Origin: Brachionus plicatilis
Taxonomy: Eukaryota > Rotifera > Eurotatoria > Ploima > Brachionidae
Direction of reading: 5' to 3'
Assembly (NCBI GenBank): GCA_010279815.1
Contig: QEOQ01000378.1
Span: 621,906-685,905, forward strand
DNA length: 64,000 nucleotides
Positions within the stretch are counted from its first letter, which is position 1, and every line of letters begins with the position of its first letter. Shown one piece after another: positions 54,121 to 64,000 of the stretch. Below the pieces are notes generated by a model, which ran no database searches, was not told the DNA's origin, and saw only the letters and a program-made list of their open reading frames with translations. The position numbers and the translations under genes are program-made.

Positions 54121-57100
54121 ATGAAACTCATATTTTTTGTGTGCCTTTTGATTCCCTTTATGAGCACCCAAGGTAACATTTGTTTTTCTTCCAACTTCTC
54201 TTAAATTCTTCCGAAGCAATCTCTGTAGACATTTGCAATCCGAGTGTAAATCTTGAACAGTATCCGCCAGGCTTAGTGAGTTCCAACACAAAAATTCTCT
54301 CTGGCATAACTGGCACAAAGAACTTTTTGAATACAAGCTCGCTGCAAGAATGTGTCCTTTCGTGTTGCCAAGATGCGGCATGCAATTTTGCCTACCTGCA
54401 AAATTCAGCAATTTGTTTCCTGATCACATGTTCTGGCGCGAAAAATTCGTGCCAGATTGGAGTCAACCCCAAGAAGTCTTCCAAAGACCCCATTGATTAC
54501 TTGGTCAATGTAAAGTCGAGACCAAATATCCAAAATGGTCTATTGGAAAGCCTGATCAGCAAAGAAAAGGAAGACTTGGAATCTTTTTTGACCAACAGAG
54601 ACAACCAGGACGAATGTTCACCAGAAGAAAGCTCTTGCCAGCCATATGAAATATGCCGACTGAACAAAAACATGAATGTGTATGAGTGCGTTTGTCCTAG
54701 TGAGTATGGTTTTCATGTAATTGATGGAAGATGCCGCGAGTTTTTGCCAGATACAAAAGGATGCGAGATGTACATTGATCCATGTCCCAAGAATGAAGAG
54801 TGCCTGATCCGAAACAACTACAGAAAGCATGGAACTTGTCAATGTGAGATTGGCACTAGACGCAACATGAAGACTTTTAAGTGTGAGTCGGACAATGATC
54901 TGGCGAAGAGCCGCAGGCGTCCAGCGCCACTTGCGCAAGAAGAGGCCGAAGAAGATGAAGAGTCATTTTGGGAGAAAATTTGGAAAGAAATCGGATTTAG
55001 AAGTAAGAAATTTGAAAAAGATGGCACAACTTTGGCAAGCACTAGAGTTACTGATCCGCCAAAAATTTTTACTAGCAATTTACAAGCTAATGCTGGGCCT
55101 AGTTTAAATGTTTACTATCCGTCGCGTTTGTGTGTACTTAATGGAACTTTGACCAATTTGTTGCTGGAGAAACATATTAGTAAATGGGAATGGAGCAAGG
55201 ATCCGTCAAGTCCTGCCTTTGGTGTAAGTTTTTTTTTTTTATTTAGAATTAAAAATTTATTGAATATTAAAAGTAAAAAAAAATTATTTTTCTGAAATCA
55301 AAACAAAAGAATTCTAGGACAAATTTTGTACAATTAAATTGTTTTTAAGATTTTTCTTAGGATAATAAAGGTGAACGTTCAATTCATTGAATTTTTTTAT
55401 GGAATAAAATAAAGAATAGATGATTTAGAGGACATATATAAAAAAAATTTTTTTGAGAAAAATAAACTCTCGTAATTGTTCATAGACAATAAATTTTACA
55501 AAGTATTAAAAATTTTCCATTAATCTATAAACATGAAAATAGTAATTGAAAAAAATTTATTTCAAGAGTTAATAAAACGCAAATACATTAAAAATTTGTT
55601 CTGAAAATAACTTTAATTAATAAAATCAAAAATTACATGAGATTAAGTAAAAAAAATGTTTTTACCATGTTTTATTTAAGATGAATCACAGTAATTTGTT
55701 TGCAATTTTTCCTCGGTAAAAATTACTCTTCGAAATATAATTTTAAATAAATCAATGCTAAAAAAGAAAAAAATAGCAGCTAGAAATTGAATCGAATGTT
55801 TTTATTTTTTTTTGCTTTTTTTGTTGTAAAAAAATAAATTTAAAATATTTTATTTTTTAGTTAATTTAAAATATTTTGTCAGCAATATTTTTTTGAAAAA
55901 ATTAATTTGTCAGCAGAAAAAATAAACTTAACATTAAAGAGTAAAAGAAACTTTCAAATTAATTTCATAAATAATTAAATCTAATGAAAATTAATCTAAA
56001 TACAATTTTTTTACAAACTAATTTAAAATTTTTCGGATCTTCTGATCCAACTAGACGTAACCAACGGCTTATAGCCTTCCCATAGCCTTCTTTTTTCCAT
56101 TTTTATTTTGATAATGATTTTTGACATTTGTATTCCCAATGGTATCCCATAATTTATTATTTCAAAATTGATTAATGGGATTTATCTATACCTAGTAATT
56201 ATTCATTTTATCACGTAAGCCTAAAACAATCTTTTTCAGAAAACGTCTGTTATGCGTGTGCTGAATATTTTAAAATAATTTTTTTTTTAAATTTGATTAA
56301 AAAAATAATCAAATTAAATTTTTATTGTTCTGACATCTTTATAAGAATATATTTTTAAAAAATTTTTTACTCTATGTTAAAAACTAGAAGCAATTATCTA
56401 TAAAAGAAAAAAAAAATCTTAATATAAATGCCCAAATGAACTTCGGTGGTCCGGTGTGCAGGCTTCAAACCTGTAGCTGTCTAACGACAGAGTGGTTCGA
56501 TTCCACCTTTTGGGCGCCATATTTTTAACCAAAAATATTGAATAAATTTTTTTTTCAGTAAAAATGTGCATAGAAAAAGATGTTTGAAAAAATTTATGGC
56601 GGAAATAAAAATTATTATTTGAACATATTGTTTTAAAATAAAATTATAATTCAAAAAATTTTCAAAAAGCTTGTTATTATTATAGAACAAAATTTTTTTG
56701 TTCATTGCTTCAATTTTTTTAACTTTCCGGTATATAAATATATAAGTATTCAATTTGGAGTTTAAATTATAAAAAAATGGGACCCAACAGCCCAAAAATT
56801 TTGAAAAGTATTCATCAAAAATTAAGGCATATACATTTTGTAATCCCTTATTTAACTTCATCAGTATAAATCTACTTATATCTGTGTAAAATTAATTTAT
56901 AAAGACATAAAATTGATTTATAAGATAAATAGATTTTATAAAGACAAAAATACTTTTTAAATATTAAAGATTTTTTCATTATAAAAAAACTTTTTCAGTG
57001 TAAAACTACAATTAATTTAAACATCTTAAAATGACTTTTGGACTTTATCTTTATCTAGCAATTGCTTGAGCTTTTTGAGTGTTCATTCTTTCAAGAAAAC

Positions 57101-60100
57101 TACTATTGGTTTCACTGTTCAAATCAAGCATTGAGATTATGGTGAAAAAATTTGTTATAATTTTGGAAATAATTCTAAGCTAAAAAAAGCTTTTTATATG
57201 AAAAAATTTTTTTTTCAATCAAATAAGTTTTTATTTTATTAAAAATTCAAATTCATGTAGCATTTTTTTAAAGTAAACTTGTTAGTGATAAAAAAATTAA
57301 TTTTAGTTACAAAAACAATTTTTAACCAAAAATAAAAAAAAATAAAAAAAATAAAAAAGAAAAAAGAAAAAAGAAAAAAGAAAAAAGAAAAAAGAAAAAT
57401 ATTTTTTTTAAAAGAGTTTTAATCTTTTTGAATGTTCCATTGAAATCATCAAATTCTTTATTAAAAATAAAATTATTTGATAGAGATTTGCTGGTACAAA
57501 TGAAGCACCAGTGGTGGTGTATGAAAACATGGTCGAAGGCGAGTATAGATTTGTGCTAAAAGTGTGGTCTAGTGAGGGTGAATTTAGTCAAGACTTTGTG
57601 CATGTGTTCGTACATGGCTCAACTAATGAAAATGTGTCAGCCCAAGCTCATAATCCGGCTCACATAAACCAAAACATGATCGAAATTGAGCTTGATATTG
57701 AGCCAAGTTTGCTTTCAGAGGGCCTTAAAATCGAATTTCTGAACAAATTGCAGAATTTTTTGCTCCAAAACAAAGAGTTTAAATTAACTAGTCCAAAATT
57801 AGTGCTAATAAACTCGCGATTATCATACCTAGAAAAAAAAAGCAGTGTTGTCCTCGAGCTTTTGGTAACTGACTTGGTAAATTCGAGTATACCAAGCGGA
57901 ATCAGTGACGATTTGGTCTTGGGCGACAAAAATCGCCACATTTGCCCCAGTGCGCCTATTGTGCTCCAATTGAGAAAAAAACAGAAAAGTTTCAAAAATC
58001 TTCTTGACTCCATCCAAACCATAATCGAACGAATTCAATCCAATGGACTCAAAAACCAAACTTTGATGGGCACAATCGAGCAACTGGACAACAAAAAGAA
58101 CCAGGTGCTGGACTTTTTGAACGTAAAAATATTAAGCATCAGACAAACAACATGTTTTGATGATAGACTGTTTGACCAAAGCTTAAACCACACTTATTCT
58201 TGCTCAGGTCATGGCACATGTGACATGCATTCCAGAAAATGCATTTGTAACAAATATTGGATGCCTAATTATTCAAGATATTTTTTGAACTATGAATCAG
58301 ATTTGACAGATGGAAACAATTGTGGTAATTTAAAAAAATTGAAATTAAATTAAAATTTTATAATAATTTTGAAAAAATTTTATTTAGAATACAACATTCC
58401 GTTGACTGTTTTGGTACTTGTGCTAATCGGGTTCCTGGTCTATTTAACGCTTAAAGTTATCTTTAAATACTTTTTTTACTATCTGTGCTGTTGTTGTTTG
58501 TGCTGTCGTCGAATTAAAATAGACAAGCAAAGGTCTAAGAGGCTTTTGGGAAATTCAGGTCTAGATGAAAGCTATTTGAATGACAGCATTGATATGGAAG
58601 ACTATGACAACAAATATAAAAAGTAAGTGAAGCATTTTTTTGTTTTTTCCTTAATATTAAACATCATCTCTAATATGATTCAATTAAAATCAAAGATAAA
58701 ATTTAAAAAAATTTCCAAAAATTTGGGAGATTCTGACGGAAGTAATAAGACCTAAAATTTATGTCTGACTAAAGTTTACAGAGATTTAGGGGCACTTGAA
58801 GTTCATGATCATGATCACATAATCAAAACTAATTTAATTAAAATATCAATAAAATTATGAAATAATCCTTTTTTATTTCTTTTTTTAATTAAATATTAAA
58901 TGTTCGAATAAGAAAAAATCTTTTATTTTTCTAATTGATTTCTTATTGAAAAATTTAAAGACAAAATTAAAATCCAGATTGAGTTATCCAAATTTTGGCT
59001 CAAGTAAACGCTTTAAATGATAGTTTAATATTGAATAAAATATATTAAAGCGAAACAAAGATAAATTTAGTATTCAAAAATTTCAAAATATTGATTAATA
59101 TTTAGAGTGGCACTATTGACACAAAATGTGTCAATAAAATTGGAATATTGATACATTATGTTCCATTAAAAAAAATTATATTGACACAATAAATAAAAAA
59201 TGTTGAATTATATTACAAAAATATATATTTAATACAAATTAATAACAAGAAATTTCATTTTTAACCTAATTTAATTCTAATCTAACAAAAAAAATATGGC
59301 AGCTTTTTTTCATTAGATTTTTTTTTTCAATTTTTGTCTCATTAAGTCCAAAGAGAGGTTTTCATTCTGTTGAACCAAATGAAATCAAATAATTTGCTTG
59401 GATTTATTTAGATTAAAGGCAAAAAATCATTTGTACTTCTAATTTATTTTTAAAATTTTTAATTAAAAAAATAGATTTTTCCTATTTTGGTGCATTTAAG
59501 TTCAAAAAATAACAATTTTCAAAAAATAATCAGTAGTATTATAAATTCTATATTCCTAATTGTTGTATTTTTTTATTTGTACATTTCTTTGCTTTTTAAT
59601 TAAAACAATGCAAAATTTAAATCTTAAAGAAAAAAAGTTGTCATTTATAAAATATACTAACTTTAGTTAGCTTTGGATAGTGATGAGGTTTTTTAGAAAA
59701 AGACGAAGAATGAAATTCTAAGATCAAATTTTTTTAAAATTCAATATTTAGATATTTAGGTATAAAATTTTGATGATACAAGATTGATAGTTCAAAATTT
59801 ATTTTTATTCAAAAAAGAAATAAGTAACAATTTTTATCAAATATGATATTCACTGTGTCAATAAAATTGGAACATTGACACACTATGTTCTAATAAAAAA
59901 TTTATATTGAGACATACTGTGTCAATAGTCACTTCGTAATATTTAATTTAGTTGATGAGAAATTTACGTAAATTTACGTAAAATTGCCAAAATAAAATTA
60001 AGTAAATTTACGGTATTTTCGTAAATTTACGATATTATACGTAAAATATAGTAAAAATAGTAAAAACCAAAATGTACAAAAAAAACCTTTATTTTAAATA

Positions 60101-62469
60101 GATTAAATATTTTGTTTAAAAAAATCAGTTAAAAATGTATATAAGTTTTTTTAAAAAAATTTTCGTTATTTTCCGTATTTTTACTCTTTTTAATTAAAAT
60201 TTACCAAAATTTACCATAATTTACGTAAAAAAAGGGAAAAAAAAGTAAAACTTACAAAATTTTTTTTTCTTTAAAAATAATAAACAAAAAATTTTTAAAA
60301 AATGTCAAAATTTTGGTTTTTTTTGGACATTCTGGTTTTTACTATTTTTTACTATATTTTTGAAATAATAAATTTTTAAAATATAAAATATAGTAAAAAA
60401 TAGTAAAAACCAGAATGTCCAAAAAAAACCAAAATTTTGACATTTTTTAAAAATTTTTTAAAAAATCCCTGTAGACCACCACTAATGAAATCCATCCAGT
60501 TTGATTTCGTATCACCAAGTACTACCCTTTATACGAAATCAAACTGGATGGATTTCATTAGTGGTGGTCTACAGGAATTTTTTAAAAATTTTTTTAAAAA
60601 AATTCGTATCACCAAGTACTACCCTTTAAGAGCCCGCATAGCCGAATGGTTTGTGTGTTAGTCATGCAAGCAGAGGATCGAGGGTTCGAAACCCGCTGAG
60701 GGTGAAAAAATCTTCAAAATATCTCTGCAGTACGGGACGAATGTTTAAACCCCTTTCATCATTAAAATAGGGGTACCGGTTTCGACTGGGTAATAATAGC
60801 GGTGTAGATGACCAACTCGATGCAGTTACCTCTGTGTCAGGTCGGAGCCGTTGCTCAAAAAAAAAAAAGGTACATGAAAAGGAGATGAGCGCCTCCCCAT
60901 TATCCACTAGGATAGAAAGGGACATAAAAAAAAAAAAAAAAAAACTACCCTTTGAGACTGATCTGTTAGAAAACTTCTTTTCCATTTAATTAAGCATTCT
61001 CCTAAGCCGTAGTACTTAAGCTTGTAGATTAGTTTACTTGGTTTGATTATATATGTATACTCGTACAAATGAAATGTATACGATTATATTTTTACTTGGT
61101 TTATAAAAAATACAAAATTTTATTTTTGCTTTAACCAAAATCAGTATTTTTTATATTTTTTTTAAATCTTATTGACAAAATTAAATTTAACAGAAAATTA
61201 ACAGAGCTGAAATTACAAAAATAAATTAAAAAAAAAAATGCAAAGTGAAAATTTTTTTGATTGTTTTTTTTTATTTTTAATTAAGATAAAAATTAATAAA
61301 ATTTTTTTTTTATTAAAAAAATTATGCTTAATAAAGTTAATCTTTTGTTGTTAAAAAAATGATTAAAAATTTTTTTTTTTAAATCTAAAACTTAAAATTT
61401 TGAATTAAAATTTGCATTTGATCATGAACTTCAATTTGTCAGATTTAGAGCACTTTATCTAATCATTATATCTTCAGACCAAAATTAGAATTATTGAAAT
61501 CTTTGGGCTTTCATGTAAATCATAAATTAAAAAATTGATCTAAAATTTTTTTCATCACATTTTTTTTAAATAAAAAAAAATTTATTTTGGAAAATTTTAC
61601 ACCAAAAAGGTTAGATGGTGAAAAAATAGAAAATTTCAGGATTCTAAAAAAATGATTTCGGTAAAAAAAAAGATTCCAAAGTCAATTGTAAAAAAATACT
61701 TATTTTTTTGTAGAATCTTGATCATTTTTTTTATTGTGCCCCAGATATAATATTATAAATAATTATAAATCATAGAATTTAGAAAAATTAATTTAAAATT
61801 TTTTTTATTGAGATGGAGAATTCTCTTAAATTCTTTGAGGGTATATTTTTAAATTAAATTTTTTAATCCGAATTAGACTTTCAAGATATTAATTTTTGAA
61901 TTGCGATATACTTTTATTTATAGCACTCGGTTTTGTTTTTTATTGCTCTAAAAATCTAAATACAAATAATCAAGTTTTTATTTTTCAAAAAAGAATATTA
62001 AATTATTAATTTATTTATTGATTGTTTTACATTTGAATATTCGTTTTTGAAATTTTTGAAATTTTTTAATTTAATAATAAATAAAATGCCAGTAAAAAAT
62101 TGAATTGTCTGCAATAATACCTTTGATTGTAATATGTTACGGCAAATTTTTCAAAAAAGTTTTTTCATTATTCTAAATTTTTAATTTAGAAAGCCAAAAG
62201 GATTTCTGGACCGACTTAGACTTGTGCCAGGTTCAGGTTCAAAGCGCCTGAAGCATAAGTACGCACTATTGCAGTCGGATGAAAATGATTCAATAAATGA
62301 TTCGGAAAAGTTTTTTAAGAAAAATGGAATTTTAAGTGACGAGCAACTCGGCGCTCAACTTGATTTGAATGACGATGAGGAAGTTGTATATGAAGAAACA
62401 ATGATAAATGATGCCAAAAAGAGAAAAGCAAACAAGGAAGATTCCATCAAAAAATACAATCTCATTTAG
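54121..62469 (+). CDS. KIAA0319-like type I membrane protein, five exons
   Basis: Exons 54121-54172, 54217-55223, 57484-58324, 58388-58622 and 62190-62469 join in frame to 804 residues. Family: dyslexia-associated KIAA0319/KIAA0319L, plasma-membrane and endosomal glycoproteins in neuronal migration and adhesion. Visible: signal peptide MKLIFFVCLLIPFMSTQ; an N-terminal Cys-rich MANSC-type domain (LQECVLSCCQDAACNFAYL); EGF-like Cys segments (EYGFHVIDGRCRE, HGTCQCEIGTRR); a single recognisable PKD-type repeat spanning the exon 2/3 junction (KWEWSKDP.., VEGEYRFVLKVWSSEGE); a membrane-proximal domain ending CSGHGTCDMHSRKCICNKYW as in KIAA0319; one TM helix in exon 4 followed by a CCCCLCC cluster likely to be palmitoylated; and a polar tail. 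Human KIAA0319 has five PKD repeats, so this protein is shortened. Intron 2 holds a tRNA-Sec gene; intron 4 (3.6 kb) holds transposons and a SINE. Confidence 0.85.
56125..56690 (+). repeat. Segmental duplication copy B around tRNA-Sec
   Basis: Counterpart of 52615-52745 plus 53312-53720, without the extra 550 bp. It lies entirely in intron 2 of the KIAA0319-like gene, on the same strand. Confidence 0.85.
56430..56516 (+). tRNA. tRNA-Sec (TCA), copy B
   Basis: The 87 nt and the adjacent CCA are identical to copy A. The upstream TATAAAA and the further-upstream conserved block are also kept, so this copy should be transcribable. Intronic position in a protein-coding gene. Confidence 0.96.
57330..57402. 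repeat. (AAAAAAG)n simple repeat
   Basis: A-rich run passing into about seven copies of AAAAAAG, inside intron 2 of the KIAA0319-like gene. Confidence 0.9.
59105..59936. mobile_element. DNA transposon with GTCAATA-rich TIRs, 9-bp TSD
   Basis: Flanked by TAATATTTA (59096-59104 and 59937-59945). Left end GAGTGGCACTATTGACACA, right end (complement) CGAAGTGACTATTGACACA, each followed by iterated TTGACACA / TGTGTCAATA motifs. 832 bp, no transposase. It sits in intron 4 of the KIAA0319-like gene. TSD length and iterated ends resemble the MULEs of this window. Confidence 0.7.
59950..60580. repeat. Nested hairpins with TTTACGTAA motifs
   Basis: A TTTACGTAAATTTACG cluster at 59950-60060, a hairpin at about 60301-60446 with arms CCAGAATGTCCAAAAAAAAC, and a perfect hairpin at 60470-60576 with arms CTGTAGACCACCACTAATGA.. 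around a loop CACCAAGTACTACCCTTT. The loop sequence recurs at 60606-60627. MITE-like material. Confidence 0.65.
60628..60943 (+). mobile_element. tRNA-derived SINE with poly(A) tail
   Basis: The head (60633-60705) has a pol III A box TAGCCGAATGG and B box GGTTCGAAACC at tRNA spacing but does not fold into a normal tRNA. A GC-rich body follows and an A-run ends it (60926-60943). A 10-bp duplication ACTACCCTTT flanks it (60618-60627 and 60944-60953), extended by near matches. This is the structure of a short interspersed element mobilised by a LINE. It lies in intron 4 of the KIAA0319-like gene. Confidence 0.85.
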
Positions 62470-64000
62470 AAAAGACTCAATTAATCACTTTTATCCTCTA
62501 GTCAAAGGATAGCGAATCTTAAATCGATTTTAATCATACTTAATAGCATTAAACATTTTTTACTTAAAATATTATTTTTTTAAAGTTTTCGTTTATTTAA
62601 TGAAACCATTTATTGTTAAAAATTTTTAAGAAATAAAAATTTTAAATTCGAAAAGTAATAATTTAATTATTTTATTTAGAATATATTTATGGGGATTTCC
62701 CCAGGGCAGCTGCGAATGAATCAGGCCTAATTTTCAAAATTTACTTTTTTAGAAATGAAAAAAAATTAACAAACAAAAATCGATTTTCACGAGTAATTAG
62801 ATAAAATTTTTGCAATGTTTAAATTGAATTAAAAAATAATTAAAATGAAAGAGCAGATTGGAGATTTTAGAAAAATAAAAAAATAAACGTAATTTCTAAT
62901 TATTACTAATTTACTTTTATTTTTTTAAATTTTTATCACCGACAAAATTTGCCTAATTATAAAATTAATAATAATAAAAATATTACAATTTTTTTGTTTA
63001 TTATAAAAAAACAATATATTGATTAAAAAATACAATTATTTGTTTTCAAGTTTTAATTTTGTTTTATTTTATAATAAAAAAATAGTTTTCGGTGTGAAAA
63101 CCCAAATCAGTTCCAAGTGGTAAAATACTTTTATCCCTAATTTAAAAAAAAATATATAAATAGAAATTTAATGCCTTTTCGAAAAGGTTTAATTTTTCCT
63201 CTAAAGGAAAACTTAAATTATTTCTTAAGCGCTTTTTAGAAATAAAAATAAAGATTTAATTAGCTTTAAAAAATATTGCCAAAAGCTTAAAACTTAGTTG
63301 CTAAATTAAATAAAAGAACCAATGGCTTATAATGTGTTTTTGAAAAAAAAATTTTTTTCTAAATATTTAAAATTCTAATTTAATTTCTTCTTAGATTTTT
63401 AATTTAATTTGACAAATATCATATCTTTAACCCCAAAAGGAATTCTAGTCAATTGTTTTATTAATCGTTTTACTAAATTTAGCACATCCAAAATAATGAA
63501 ATGTCCTTTTTTTTATTGTTTTTAATTTTTAGCATATTCCATCGAGAAATATTTTTAAATCAAACTAAATAAACAATAAAGTTGATTAAAAAAATATTTT
63601 CTAATGATTCTCTTTTAAATTGTGTGCATTATTAACGCAATGAAATTAAGAAAGTATCTATATAGAATTTAATTAGCGCTTAAAAGTTAAAAAAAGTCAC
63701 CAAATATTGTAAAAAATTTCGAAATTAATAAGATATTTACAAAAGTAAATTTGTTCATATCGGGTTTGATTTGTGTGTAGCTTTCTATTTAACTCGGCAC
63801 TTTTATTGACACAGTCTAATCTTAAATCAAAACCCTTAATCTCTTTAATAAAGAAAAATATTCAAATTTCTATTACATTTAAGGTTTTTGATTCATATTT
63901 TAAGGCAATGAATATTTTTTGCAAGTTTTCTATTTTTCTTTGTAAATTGATTCGTTTTAAATTTAAGAGAAATAGACTCTTGGCGGGGTCAGGAAGTCAT
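62470..64000. other. 3' flank of KIAA0319-like gene, no further gene
   Basis: AT-rich. A GC-richer patch at about 62690-62730 (GGGGATTTCCCCAGGGCAGC) has no frame or RNA box. Nothing else supported to the window end. Confidence 0.4.

Noticed and set aside
60662..60985. 107-aa frame over the SINE
   Set aside because: It reads the reverse complement of a tRNA-derived SINE with its poly(A) as a phenylalanine run.

Overview
The window is about 64 kb of very AT-rich animal nuclear DNA, with one run of Ns (17485-18081). Spliceosomal genes with tiny introns (31-63 nt), FRA10AC1, SNAPIN, PCGF, DEG/ENaC and KIAA0319 homologues and a metazoan-type selenocysteine tRNA place it in a bilaterian. Several start codons sit a few bases after a 3' splice site with no exon in front, as expected for spliced-leader trans-splicing, and two genes lie only 104 bp apart like an operon. 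Base composition, compactness and transposon types make me favour a monogonont rotifer (Brachionus-like). That is inference, not proof.

Layout of host genes: SNAPIN (2673-3247, +), then FRA10AC1 (3352-5128, +) whose first intron contains a complete PIGL gene (3398-4117, +). A single-exon DEG/ENaC channel (10513-11943, -). A small basic coiled-coil protein (13379-13825, +). An unknown two-exon protein (22382-23473, -). A Spinster-like MFS transporter in five exons (31935-39961, -) whose 5.9 kb third intron holds an intronless, GC-rich PKA/PRKX-like kinase (33072-34640, +). An unresolved orphan gene (43756-44556, +). A PCGF Polycomb RING gene (46011-49594, -) whose last 14 codons lie 2.8 kb from the rest. 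A KIAA0319-like membrane protein (54121-62469, +).

RNA genes: two tRNA-Phe and two tRNA-Cys genes form a near-identical inverted duplication (29012-29224 and 31297-31509). Two identical tRNA-Sec genes (53455-53541 and 56430-56516) lie in duplicated segments, the second inside a KIAA0319 intron.

The rest is mostly transposon debris: two bounded MULE-type DNA elements with zinc-finger ORFs (5421-6460; 41514-43263) and two MULE remnants, hAT-like foldbacks with 8-bp target duplications, an 'AAGTCC' MITE family, a Tc1/mariner fragment, decayed non-LTR retrotransposons, two solo LTRs and a tRNA-derived SINE. The most interesting items are the PIGL-in-FRA10AC1 arrangement, the duplicated tRNA-Sec genes, the inverted tRNA cassette, and the DNA elements whose ends are built of iterated short motifs and which keep only a DNA-binding domain.
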